Source: Bacillota bacterium (GTDB lineage: Bacteria > Bacillota > UBA4882 > UBA8346). From it: a stretch of DNA of 64,000 nt. The stretch is from positions 154,034-218,033 of the forward strand of contig JAEYRN010000062.1 of assembly GCA_023435565.1 (NCBI GenBank), read 5' to 3'. The notes under the pieces were generated by a model. That model was given only the letters and a program-made list of their open reading frames with translations, was not told where the DNA came from and did not search any database. Within the stretch, counting starts at the first letter, position 1. Every line of letters starts with the position of its first letter. The position numbers and the translations under genes were made by a program. Positions 16,680-24,696 of this stretch are shown one piece after another.

Positions 16680-18323
16680 ATGTATCAAAGAAATGTCGCT
16701 GATTACGTAATAGAACAGTTGGAAGCTTGGGGGGTCAGAACAATATATGGCGTTCCGGGGGACGCTATTTTACCGCTGCTTGACGCCATCAATCGCCATC
16801 CCAAAATGGGATTTATTAGTGTTAAACATGAGTCAGCCGCAGCTTTGATGGCATCAGCCGAAGCCAAACTAACGGATGGAATCGGTGTCTGTATTGCCAC
16901 CAGTGGACCGGGTACAGCGAATCTTATCAATGGCTTGGCCGATGCTAAAAGCGATCGGGCTCCGGTCCTGGCAATCACCGGGCAGGTGGATAGTTTTAAT
17001 CTGGGTACCAATTATAAACAATATATTGACCAGCATCTATTAATGGGGGAAGTAACCGATTACTCGGGATTGGTCACGGTCCCTGATTCTTGTAATGACG
17101 TCCTGGTAAAAGCGCTCCGGGAAGCTCTAAATAGGGGTACTGTAACTCATGTTGGTTTTACCAAAGATGTATGGTTATATCCGACCGAAGAGGCGGTCCG
17201 GCCGTCGGAACCTTATTTGAAAACCATGGCTCAATCATCACCCGAAGTAATCGCCGAAGCAGTAAAGCGGTTGGGAGTAGCTCAGCGGCCGGCTATTTTG
17301 GCAGGTCGAGGTATCCGGTTCTTGGGCCCTAAATTAATTGAACTGGCTGAAAAATGGCAGGCCGGAATTTGTATGACCATGCCAGCCAAAGGGATGGTGC
17401 CGGGCATTCATCCCCTGGTTATGGGGGGACTGGGAGAAGGGGGCAGTGAGGCGTCTACTGTTATGCTGGCTGAGTCGGATTTAATATTGGTGGTGGGAGC
17501 AACCTGGTGGCCGGAAAAATATACGCCCAAGCTAACTAGAATAATTCAATTGGATGCAGTACCGGATAATATCGGTCGGCAAATGCAGGTTGAATACGGT
17601 GTAGTTGGCGATCTGGCCCGGCTTTTACCGGAAATAACTCGTAGTATTCCGAATATGGAAAAGAAACTCTGGGTTAGTCGTTTAAACTCTTTGAGGGGGC
17701 AATGGTTAGAACAAATAAATAAAGATATTTCATTTGCCGGAACTCAGGTTAATCCGGGATATCTAATCAAAATCTTGGAGAAAGTTACGGTCCAGGATGC
17801 GGTAATCACTCTTGATGTAGGTGATCATACCGTTTGGTTTAACCGGATTTTTAGTGGTAGCGCTCAAGATATATTAATATCCGGTTCCTGGCGGACAATG
17901 GGATTTGGGCTACCGGCGGCCATTAGCGCTAAGCTGGCTCAACCGGAACGCCAAGTAATCGCTTTGGTTGGAGATGGTTCACTGGCTATGACCTTAGGCG
18001 AATTTTTAACCGCGGTCCGTTACCATGTATCGATTACGGTAGTGGTGATGAACAATGGATACCTGGCAATGGAAAAAGGGAAAATGGAACAGAAAAACAT
18101 GGATCCGTCGCTAACAACCGTAACTAATCCGGACTTTGCAAAATTCGCCGAAGCTTGCGGCGGGATTGGATACCGAGTTGAACGGTCTGATGATTTGGAA
18201 GCGATTTTGAAAGAGGCGATTGACAGTAACCGCCCGGCTTTGGTTGACGTGATTACCAGTCCGGTTACTTTTCCGGGGTTGGATACCAAAAAACAACCGG
18301 AAAAGGAGTTGGCGTTGGTTTAA
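16680..18323 (+). CDS. Thiamine-diphosphate enzyme, pyruvate oxidase/acetolactate synthase-like
   Basis: 547 residues with the three domains of this family. The N-terminal pyrimidine-binding domain has the conserved Glu in VKHESAAALMA and an ATSGPGTANLINGL motif. The central domain is about 190-330. The C-terminal pyrophosphate domain carries the GDGSLAMTLGEFLTAVRYHV...NN metal-binding motif. The start at 16680 is eight bases after AAGGAG. The layout is closer to PoxB-type pyruvate oxidase/dehydrogenase than to IlvB, and no small ilvN subunit is nearby. It could also be sulfoacetaldehyde- or oxalyl-type; the substrate cannot be fixed from sequence. Confidence 0.8.
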   Translation: MYQRNVADYVIEQLEAWGVRTIYGVPGDAILPLLDAINRHPKMGFISVKHESAAALMASAEAKLTDGIGVCIATSGPGTANLINGLADAKSDRAPVLAITGQVDSFNLGTNYKQYIDQHLLMGEVTDYSGLVTVPDSCNDVLVKALREALNRGTVTHVGFTKDVWLYPTEEAVRPSEPYLKTMAQSSPEVIAEAVKRLGVAQRPAILAGRGIRFLGPKLIELAEKWQAGICMTMPAKGMVPGIHPLVMGGLGEGGSEASTVMLAESDLILVVGATWWPEKYTPKLTRIIQLDAVPDNIGRQMQVEYGVVGDLARLLPEITRSIPNMEKKLWVSRLNSLRGQWLEQINKDISFAGTQVNPGYLIKILEKVTVQDAVITLDVGDHTVWFNRIFSGSAQDILISGSWRTMGFGLPAAISAKLAQPERQVIALVGDGSLAMTLGEFLTAVRYHVSITVVVMNNGYLAMEKGKMEQKNMDPSLTTVTNPDFAKFAEACGGIGYRVERSDDLEAILKEAIDSNRPALVDVITSPVTFPGLDTKKQPEKELALV

Positions 18324-18424
18324 GGAGCATAGGTAACCCGGATGAAGGCGAGGCGGTCATTGCTGACCATTCAAAATGTAGCGACTCGGCTTAAAAAATT
18401 TGAAGGGTTTCAATTTTAAAATTG

Positions 18425-18562
18425 CTTGGCTTAGATTTCAAAATTTCGCCAGTGAAATTAAAAAATTTTGCTGGCTTAATCCAAAAATATCGCTAGCTTA
18501 ATCTAAAAGTTTCGCTGGCTTAATTCAAAAATTTCTCTAGTGAAATTTCAAAATTCTCGAAC
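18425..18562. repeat. 22-bp degenerate tandem repeat array 1
   Basis: Six consecutive units of about 22 bases lie between the TPP enzyme and the DUF1848 gene, for example CTGGCTTAATCCAAAAATAT-CG, CTAGCTTAATCTAAAAGTTT-CG and CTGGCTTAATTCAAAAATTT-CT. Unit joints form small palindromes (AAATTTCTCTAGTGAAATTT). Related arrays lie at 60918-61045 and 63940-64000. A hairpin at 18566-18586 (TCGATTTT/AAAATCGA) follows. No reading frame is present in this 300-base gap. Confidence 0.75.
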
Positions 18563-18626
18563 CCCTCGATTTTATGTTAAAATCGACTTAAGTCCTTTTT
18601 AATAAAGTAGTTCGGGGAGGAAAAAG

Positions 18627-19607
18627 GTGTTAATCAGCGCCAGCCGGAGAACGGATATTCCTGCCTTTTTTGGGGAATGGTTCGGAAACCGGGTCAAAGA
18701 AGGTTATTTCTATCGAATCAATCCTTACAACTCAAACCAGGTGAAAGGCTTCAGTCTGCTTCCGGAGGATGTGGACGCTTTCGTTTTCTGGACCAAAAAC
18801 CCCCGCCCTTTCTTCAAACAGTTGGACCTAATCGAAGGAATGGGATTTAATTACCTATTTCATTATACTTTCAACGATTATCCTCCTGTTTTCGAACCGG
18901 GGCTACCCTCCGTTAGCCACCGTCTGGACGCTTTTAAAAGCTTAAGCGATAGAATCGGACCGAAGCGTGTCATCTGGAGGTATGATCCGGTCATTTTAAG
19001 TTCGATAACACCTGTTGAATATCATATTGAGAAAATAACCAAGTTGGCTCAAGAGTTATCCGGTTATACCGAACGGTTGGTCATTAGTTTTCTGGACTTC
19101 TATGGTAAGGTCCAGAGAAACTTGACCCGGTTAACCGCTTCTAAAGGTATCCGATGTGAGGACTGGCGCGATGTTAACAATTTAGGGTTACTCGACAGTT
19201 TTGCCGCTCAAGTCCCGGCGATTGCGCGGGATAATGGAATTCAAACTTTTACATGTTCCGAGGCAGTTGATTTGCATAAGTATAGTATCCTTCCCGGAAG
19301 TTGTATCGATGGGAAGCTGATTAGCGGAGTCTTTGGACTCCAAAAACAGTGGAAAAAGGACTCTTCACAGCGGGAGCACTGCCGATGCGCCGTTTCGGTA
19401 GACATGGGAGTCTACGATACCTGTAAGTTCGAATGCGCTTATTGTTACGCCAATACCAACACTAAAACGGTAATGAAAAACAATGAAAAACACTTTCCGG
19501 ACAGTCCTGCTTTAGTTGGGAGGTATAAGGATAGAGGAGATATTAAAATTGAGCGAGATCCCTTACCGCGGGGAAATACTTTAAAACAACAGATGGAATT
19601 ATTTTAG
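18627..19607 (+). CDS. DUF1848 family protein
   Basis: 326 residues matching DUF1848: the N-terminal SASRRTDIPAFFG, VFWTKNP and WRYDPVILS motifs, and a C-terminal cluster of cysteines (CRCAVSVDMG and CKFECAYCYAN) that looks like a CxxxCxxC iron-sulfur site. Related proteins include the SPL-like radical SAM relatives; the biochemical role is not established. It starts at a GTG behind GGGGAGG. It is not obviously part of the flanking DUF421 group. Confidence 0.8.
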   Translation: MLISASRRTDIPAFFGEWFGNRVKEGYFYRINPYNSNQVKGFSLLPEDVDAFVFWTKNPRPFFKQLDLIEGMGFNYLFHYTFNDYPPVFEPGLPSVSHRLDAFKSLSDRIGPKRVIWRYDPVILSSITPVEYHIEKITKLAQELSGYTERLVISFLDFYGKVQRNLTRLTASKGIRCEDWRDVNNLGLLDSFAAQVPAIARDNGIQTFTCSEAVDLHKYSILPGSCIDGKLISGVFGLQKQWKKDSSQREHCRCAVSVDMGVYDTCKFECAYCYANTNTKTVMKNNEKHFPDSPALVGRYKDRGDIKIERDPLPRGNTLKQQMELF

Positions 19608-19743
19608 ATTATGTTCCAAGATTATTAATTTATATTGCATATTTGATTTTTGAATAAATAACCGATAATTCTGCAATAAGCTTTGAACCATCATGAGTTG
19701 TTTTACGTAAGATAAAACATCAAAACACAGGGAGGTGTTTTTG

Positions 19744-19860
19744 ATGAGTGAAACCATACAATCCACAGCATTAATCTCCATACTCGAACAAGTATTGAAC
19801 AGTTTAGTAGATTTCGTTCTCAACCTCTTAAGAGCGGTTGTCGGTTTGTTGGATGGGTAA
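19744..19860 (+). CDS. 38-residue hydrophobic peptide
   Basis: ATG at 19744 has a GGGAGGTG ribosome site eight bases upstream, and the frame ends with TAA at 19858-19860. It encodes 38 residues forming one long hydrophobic or amphipathic helix (ILEQVLNSLVDFVLNLLRAV...LLDG). A strong terminator begins six bases later, and an inverted repeat (GTTTTA/TAAAAC, 19700-19718) precedes it, so this looks like a complete small gene. It has no Cys and no leader-processing motif. A small membrane protein, a type I toxin or a phenol-soluble-modulin-like peptide are possibilities; the function is unknown. Confidence 0.65.
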   Translation: MSETIQSTALISILEQVLNSLVDFVLNLLRAVVGLLDG

Positions 19861-19865
19861 AAGAA

Positions 19866-19895
19866 AGGCCGGTTAGGTAACTAACCGGTCTTTTT
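19866..19895 (+). terminator. Terminator of the small peptide gene
   Basis: AGGCCGGTTAG and CTAACCGGTCT form a near-perfect stem with a GTAA loop, followed by five T. Confidence 0.9.
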
Positions 19896-20094
19896 ACATA
19901 TGGCTGCGTAATTAGTTGTTCGTGGGGCTACAAATTTTTTTAAGATAATAATGAGTCCTGCTACATTTCCGATTTTTGAAAACTTATCCTGAATGACATT
20001 GAGGATGTCAGTTGAATTATAAAACATTTTAAGTCATGATTTTTTGTATACGAGCAACAATCTTACAAATAATATTCTTTGGAGGAGGGTTTTC

Positions 20095-20810
20095 TTGGAC
20101 AAAGTACTTTATTCTCTTTCTGCAACCTTTTTAGCCTTTTTTTTGTATTAGCTTTATGCCGGATAATGGGAAGAAAGCTAATTTCGCAAATGACCTTTTT
20201 TGATTATGTTGTAGGGGTAGCCCTTGGTTCTACTATGGCGAATCTTGCCTTAGGACCAAACAGTACCGCATATAACTCAACCACAGTTTTGTTGGTCTTA
20301 ACCGGATTGACGGTAATAACCGGTTATTTGCATATTAAAAATTTAAAGTTTCGGAAGTTAGTTCAATCCGAACCCACCACCATGATTGCCAATGGCAAGA
20401 TTGTTGAAGAAAACATGGCTAAAAACCGGGTTACTTTGAATGAATTATTAATGCTGTTACGGGAGAAGAACGTTTTTAACTTAGCCGATGTGGAGTTCGC
20501 CCTATTAGAGGCTGACGGTAAACTTTCGGTGCAGCCGAAATCACAAAAGCAACCGGTGACGCCTTCGGATTTAATCCTGCCCACCGGGTATAAGGGACTC
20601 ACCCGGGACCTGGTGATGGACGGCAAAATTATGACTGAAAACTTGAAAGACGCCAATCTGGATCAAATCTGGCTTTTAAGCCAATTGCAATCCCAAGGGA
20701 TCAACAATATACGTGACGTGTTTTATGCCGGATTGGATACGGCCGGCAATTTATATTATTCCCTAAAAAAAGTCGAAGCTGAAGACCATGGAAAATATGG
20801 TTTGGAATAA
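20095..20810 (+). CDS. DUF421 membrane protein, paralogue B, with an apparent frameshift in a T8 run
   Basis: The expected start is TTG at 20095, five bases after GGAGGAGGG. It encodes an N-terminus (MDKVLYSLSATFLAFF) that aligns with paralogue A but reaches a stop at 20149. The rest of the protein (VLALCRIMGRKLISQMTFFDYVVG, then the soluble domain with SVQPKSQKQPVTPSDL) is in the neighbouring frame. The two frames meet at eight consecutive T (20137-20144); one more T, or a -1 slip, restores a full 239-residue DUF421 protein. A start inside the ribosome site at 20079 could bypass this but gives an atypical N-terminus. It may be slippage-expressed, recently inactivated, or a sequencing error. 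Confidence 0.75.
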
Positions 20811-20838
20811 CCGGACTTTACCTTGGGGGAGAGATAAG

Positions 20839-21213
20839 ATGAGTAACCGTCTGATTACTCTCGGGCTTTTTTGCCTAATCATGATTATTTTCGGCTCCTA
20901 CTTTATCGTGCAGAGAATAAACTTTCCGGGCGGAGAACCGATTAAAAGTTATTTTCAAGGCATAATCCAGGACGCCAACCGGAAGGAATGGGATGGAGCA
21001 ATGCTGAAAGCGGACCAATTGAAAGAATTTTGGCGTCAAAAAAGATTTTTGGTAATGCTTAATTATTCCGAAGCGGATTACCAGATTTTTGAGGATTCAA
21101 TCTACCGGTTAGCCTCTGCAGTTCAGACCAGAGACAAATATCAAACTATCAGCCAGGCGATGGTTGGTATGGAACTCTGGGAAAATTTTATTAAAATTGT
21201 TCCGGAACCTTAG
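20839..21213 (+). CDS. DUF4363 family protein
   Basis: 124 residues: one N-terminal membrane anchor (about 8-28), then a helical extracytoplasmic domain (WDGAMLKADQLKEFW, LASAVQTRDKYQT) typical of DUF4363. The GGGGGAGA site and ATG at 20839 define the start. It begins 28 bases after DUF421 paralogue B and ends 10 bases before paralogue C; DUF421 and DUF4363 genes often occur as pairs in Clostridia, which suggests a shared membrane complex. The role is unknown. Confidence 0.8.
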   Translation: MSNRLITLGLFCLIMIIFGSYFIVQRINFPGGEPIKSYFQGIIQDANRKEWDGAMLKADQLKEFWRQKRFLVMLNYSEADYQIFEDSIYRLASAVQTRDKYQTISQAMVGMELWENFIKIVPEP

Positions 21214-21223
21214 GGAGAGTGCC

Positions 21224-21919
21224 GTGGAATTATTGGTTTATGCCGCGCGATGTATAGTGACTTCTTTAGTGGCATGGCTGGCGGTACGGATTATCGGCCG
21301 GAGATCCATTTCACAAATGACCGCCTATGATTTTGCGGCAATCATGATCATGTCCAATGTGGCGGCGGAGCCTTTGGTGTATAAGATTGGTTCCAAATCA
21401 TTGATTGGCTCGTTGATAATCGGGTTGATGTCGATGTTCATCGGCTGGCTATCATTACGTAGGCCTTTATACAATATCGACGCCAAGCCCAGTATTTTAA
21501 TTGCCAACGGGAAGATACTCCGGGATGAACTCGGTAAAAATCGGATTAACCTCCCTTTTCTGCTTTCTTTGTTAAGGCTGGAAGGTTACGCCAACGTTTC
21601 CGACGTGGAATATGCCATCTTAGAGCCAACCGGGAACCTTTCGGTCCTTCCCAAATCCCAAAACCGGCCGGTGCAAACGAAAGACCTCAAGATTGAAACC
21701 GATTATCAGGGATTAGCTTTGCCCTTAATCATTGACGGGGAAATCCAGTACAACAATTTAAAATATACCAAGTTAGATACGGAATGGCTAAACCGGGAAA
21801 TTAGAAAGGCCGGTGCTGACAAAGTAGAAGAAATATTTTTAGCTGAACTGAAAAGCACCGGAGAATTATATGTGGATTTTTACCGGGACAAGTTTATTCA
21901 AAAACCTAAAATGATTTAA
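21224..21919 (+). CDS. DUF421 membrane protein, paralogue C
   Basis: 231 residues starting at GTG 21224 behind GGGAGAG. The N-terminal three helices include AVRIIGRRSISQMTAYDFA, where the usual TFFD is replaced by TAYD. The soluble half retains AKPSILIANGKI and SVLPKSQNRPVQTKDL. It is the most divergent plus-strand copy, with a shortened third helix region. It lies in the same operon as the DUF4363 gene before it and paralogue D 13 bases after. Confidence 0.85.
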   Translation: MELLVYAARCIVTSLVAWLAVRIIGRRSISQMTAYDFAAIMIMSNVAAEPLVYKIGSKSLIGSLIIGLMSMFIGWLSLRRPLYNIDAKPSILIANGKILRDELGKNRINLPFLLSLLRLEGYANVSDVEYAILEPTGNLSVLPKSQNRPVQTKDLKIETDYQGLALPLIIDGEIQYNNLKYTKLDTEWLNREIRKAGADKVEEIFLAELKSTGELYVDFYRDKFIQKPKMI

Positions 21920-21932
21920 AGATGGTGACTGA

Positions 21933-22661
21933 TTGAACGAAGCTTTAGTTGTATTTGTCAGAGGAATAATTTCTTTTCTGACGCTTCTTATTTTTGCAAG
22001 GTTACTCGGGAAACAGCAGGTAAGCCAATTAACTTTTTTCGACTATATCCTGGGGATAACCATCGGATCGATTGCCGCTTCGTTAACCACCGATTTATCC
22101 AGCCGTGCCTGGCCTCATTGGATAGGATTAGCCACTTGGATGGGGGCGGTGTGGGCAATCCAATGGCTAACCATGCGTTCCAGGGCAGTTGACAGGTACA
22201 TTAACGGCGAACCGGTTGTTCTGATCATGAACGGCGTCATTATGGAAAAAACACTACGCAAGATCAGGTATACTGTGGATGAACTATTGGAGCAATTACG
22301 GCATGAAAAAGTTTTTGACCTGGGAATGGTGGAATTTGCAATCCTAGAGACTGACGGGAAAATTTCGGTACTAAAGAAAAGCCAATATGAACCGGTGACC
22401 CCAAATGATTTGAAGATACCCACCAGATATCGGGGAATCAGTACTGAACTTATTTACGACGGTGTAATTATCGAAGAGAACCTCCGCCGTCTTAATTTGG
22501 ACCGGTTATGGCTTGATCGACAGTTGAAAAAATTACGGATCAAAAGCCCGGGGGAAGTTTTTCTAGCTGTTTTGGATACCGGGGGCCAGCTATATATAGA
22601 CAAGTATGAGGACCATCTCAAATCAATGACCGATATAAGCGATTTTCACAACCTTAAATGA
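21933..22661 (+). CDS. DUF421 membrane protein, paralogue D
   Basis: 242 residues from a TTG start with GGTGA upstream. It has RLLGKQQVSQLTFFDYILG in the membrane half and NGEPVVLIMNGVI and SVLKKSQYEPVTPNDL in the soluble half. It is closest by eye to paralogue A, suggesting duplication within this locus. The partner DUF4363 gene follows after 16 bases. Confidence 0.88.
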   Translation: MNEALVVFVRGIISFLTLLIFARLLGKQQVSQLTFFDYILGITIGSIAASLTTDLSSRAWPHWIGLATWMGAVWAIQWLTMRSRAVDRYINGEPVVLIMNGVIMEKTLRKIRYTVDELLEQLRHEKVFDLGMVEFAILETDGKISVLKKSQYEPVTPNDLKIPTRYRGISTELIYDGVIIEENLRRLNLDRLWLDRQLKKLRIKSPGEVFLAVLDTGGQLYIDKYEDHLKSMTDISDFHNLK

Positions 22662-22677
22662 TAGGAGAGGGATCATT

Positions 22678-23037
22678 ATTAAATTTGTATTATACAAACT
22701 AATACCTGTTTTAACTTTGGCCTGGTTCATTTTAATGATGAATAGCGGGAATTTGTTGAAACAAACATTTCAGGTTAGTATCTTAAAATACCTATCGCAA
22801 GTGAAAACCCATGTAAATGAAAATAGATGGGATAAAGCGTCACAAGATTTAAAAAGAATCCAATCGGCCTGGGGTAGAGTGGTTAAACGGATTCAGTTCA
22901 GCGTGGAACGGGATGAGATAAATAATTTGCAGCATAGTTTGGCCCGTCTAAAAGGATATATTGAGGCTCGCGACAAGCCGGGCGTTTATGCTGAAATGGA
23001 AGAGGTAAAGGAGACGTGGAACGACTTGGGAGAATAA
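22678..23037 (+). CDS. DUF4363-like protein with a likely ATT start codon
   Basis: The frame runs to TAA at 23035-23037. The first standard start, TTG at 22717, would cut into the membrane anchor and has no ribosome site. Upstream in frame, ATT at 22678 lies six bases after AGGAGAGGG and gives a complete N-terminal helix (KFVLYKLIPVLTLAWFILMM), about 119 residues in all. AUU is a rare start known from infC. The soluble part (WDKASQDLKRIQSAW, LKGYIEARDKPGVYAEMEEV) matches the DUF4363 pattern. It is paired with DUF421 paralogue D. Confidence 0.65.
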   Translation: MKFVLYKLIPVLTLAWFILMMNSGNLLKQTFQVSILKYLSQVKTHVNENRWDKASQDLKRIQSAWGRVVKRIQFSVERDEINNLQHSLARLKGYIEARDKPGVYAEMEEVKETWNDLGE

Positions 23038-23039
23038 TC

Positions 23040-23720
23040 TTATTTTTTTGATATATACAACCCTAAGTCCTGTCTCCACTCCGCAAAAAAAACCTCTTTT
23101 TCATTATCGATGCCTTGTTTCCTTAATTGTTCCATTAACCATGGTTGGTCAAAACCGGCTGATTTCAAATTCTCCTTCATAATGTTGCCGTCGCTGATTA
23201 AGGTTACCGGCAGGCAAACCTCTAGTGGTGGCAAATTAAGATCCTGCCTGGTTGGATTTTGGGAATTGGAATATTTTAATATATTCAAGGCTCCGTCCGG
23301 TTCTAAGATGGCGTATTTTATATCTCCTATCCAAAACACATCCTTATGGCGCATTAGGTTAAGAAGTTGGTTGATGTTCATTTTATTTTTTTTCAATTGA
23401 TTACGATCAATTATTCCATCTCGGATAATGATGGAGGGATTTCCCTCAAAAAAACCCCGCCACTTGATGAGTTTTTCGCCGAGTATTTCAGAGGTATAGA
23501 TTAGAGAACCCCAGATTAAAATGGCATATAGAACGATTAATAAGCTTACTTTGTTATCGTAAAGAGCGTTACCCAATAATTCGCCAAGGACAATGGAGGA
23601 GATGAAATCAAAAGGGGTAAGCTGGCTGATTTGGGTCTTACCCATTAGTTTGGTGAAGGCAAACAAAGCAAAAAATCCGATGAATAGCTTAAATGATAAG
23701 GGAAGAATTAAATTAGTCAT
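23040..23720 (-). CDS. DUF421 membrane protein, paralogue E (convergent)
   Basis: 226 residues on the opposite strand to the other four copies, ending two bases from the DUF4363 gene. The membrane half has KLMGKTQISQLTPFDFISS and the soluble half EGNPSIIIRDGII and YAILEPDGALNILKYS; the SVLKKS motif is weaker here. Its ATG comes two bases after the stop of a truncated gene (23723-23878), without a clear ribosome site of its own, so translation may be coupled to that remnant. Confidence 0.85.
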   Translation of the reverse strand: MTNLILPLSFKLFIGFFALFAFTKLMGKTQISQLTPFDFISSIVLGELLGNALYDNKVSLLIVLYAILIWGSLIYTSEILGEKLIKWRGFFEGNPSIIIRDGIIDRNQLKKNKMNINQLLNLMRHKDVFWIGDIKYAILEPDGALNILKYSNSQNPTRQDLNLPPLEVCLPVTLISDGNIMKENLKSAGFDQPWLMEQLRKQGIDNEKEVFFAEWRQDLGLYISKK

Positions 23721-23722
23721 TT

Positions 23723-23878
23723 CTAAAATTCAACCTGGGGAGGCAGGATACTGGTCACTTTGATTAGGTTGAGATTGCCGATGCCCGCATTTAGCAGAGC
23801 ATTATCAAAAGCGTTTAACTCACTGGTCCCTTCGGCACTTCCGGCGACCAGGGAGAATTTTTTCGGAATTGGCAGCAT
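23723..23878 (-). pseudogene. Truncated pyruvoyl-dependent arginine decarboxylase (N-terminal part)
   Basis: ATG at 23878, eight bases after AGGAGAG, opens a 51-residue frame beginning MLPIPKKFSLVAGSAEGTS, with NAFDNALLNAGIGNLNL and TSILPPQVEF before the stop. This matches the beta-chain end of PvlArgDC (pyruvoyl arginine decarboxylase, makes agmatine), including the SSILPP region around its self-cleaving serine. The alpha chain is missing; the frame stops directly before DUF421 paralogue E, as if a deletion joined them. The retained ribosome site suggests it may still be translated. Confidence 0.7.
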
Positions 23879-23924
23879 TGGATTCACTCTCCTGATTTGC
23901 TTCGGTTAGATTTCGAGTTCAAAC

Positions 23925-24503
23925 TTAAAGGTCGCTTACGGCAAAGAAGAATAACTCGTTGTAAACCAATTTCTTAAATTTTTTCAGTAAATTGACTTTA
24001 AAGTTATTGGCCTCAAATATCTTGAAGTATTCTTCTTCATTACGGATGTATTTACCTTGGTCAAATAGGGTCATCAAATTATCGGAAACCATAGAGGATG
24101 TCAAATAGGGTTCAATGGAAACGATTCCGCCGCCGGGGCGTAAAATTCTTTTAAATTCGTTAAGATGTCGGTGGATTTCTTCCGTAGGAATATGGTGCAA
24201 TACGGAGATGGCGATCAGATAGTCAATGGTACTATCCTCTACAGGGATTTTACCATTAGAATAAATTGAAAAATGATGGTTGGGATAGTTTTTTTTGGCG
24301 AACGCAACCCGGTGAGGGTCAGGATCAATTCCCAGATATAATCTGGGAGTAAATAAATTGCAGACCGAACCGGTGCCACAGCCGAAATCCAATACCGTTT
24401 TATGGCTAAAATCGAAGTGTTCGGTTAAGAGATTTGTTATATAAAATTTTGTCAACCACTCCGGCCTGATCAGCCGGTGATAGATTGAAGGGGATAATAT
24501 CAT
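23925..24503 (-). CDS. Class I SAM-dependent methyltransferase
   Basis: 192 residues with the Rossmann methyltransferase motifs: VLDFGCGTGSVC (motif I) near residue 40, LGIDPDPHRV (motif II), and DYLIAISVLHHIPT followed by LRPGGGIVSIEP (motifs IV-V). The substrate is unknown. It is transcribed away from the dehydratase operon, with an inverted repeat in between. It may follow the same minus-strand unit as the decarboxylase remnant. Confidence 0.82.
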   Translation of the reverse strand: MILSPSIYHRLIRPEWLTKFYITNLLTEHFDFSHKTVLDFGCGTGSVCNLFTPRLYLGIDPDPHRVAFAKKNYPNHHFSIYSNGKIPVEDSTIDYLIAISVLHHIPTEEIHRHLNEFKRILRPGGGIVSIEPYLTSSMVSDNLMTLFDQGKYIRNEEEYFKIFEANNFKVNLLKKFKKLVYNELFFFAVSDL

Positions 24504-24526
24504 TTTTTCCTCAGTTATCGAATCAA

Positions 24527-24583
24527 CCGGTATAGTATTCTTCCTTTCGGTTTGAATAAAACTACTAGTTTTATCTATACCGG
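24527..24583. promoter_or_regulatory. Inverted repeats in the divergent promoter region
   Basis: Nested palindromes lie between the methyltransferase and dehydratase genes: CCGGTATAG/CTATACCGG (outer, 9 bp) and ATAAAACT/AGTTTTAT (inner). They could be a regulator site or transcript hairpin; no regulator is adjacent. Confidence 0.4.
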
Positions 24584-24696
24584 GAAAAGTTTACCGCTAA
24601 GCTTGATTAGACATAGAAAGGTAAATTATAAGTGATAACCGGAAGAAAGATCCGGTCAAGGTATATTTCCCATGCTTTCCGGTAATAATCTCAGTT

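Noticed and set aside
18425..18562. CRISPR array
   Set aside because: Units of about 22 bases differ from each other throughout, with no constant repeat and no spacers, and no cas genes are near.
19599..19823. Minus-strand 74-residue ORF
   Set aside because: No ribosome site; it overlaps the promoter and coding part of the plus-strand 38-residue peptide gene, whose terminator supports the plus strand.
20079..20094. Start of DUF421 paralogue B at TTG 20079
   Set aside because: The codon is part of the GGAGGAGGG ribosome site and gives an N-terminus unlike the paralogues; the frameshift explanation fits better.
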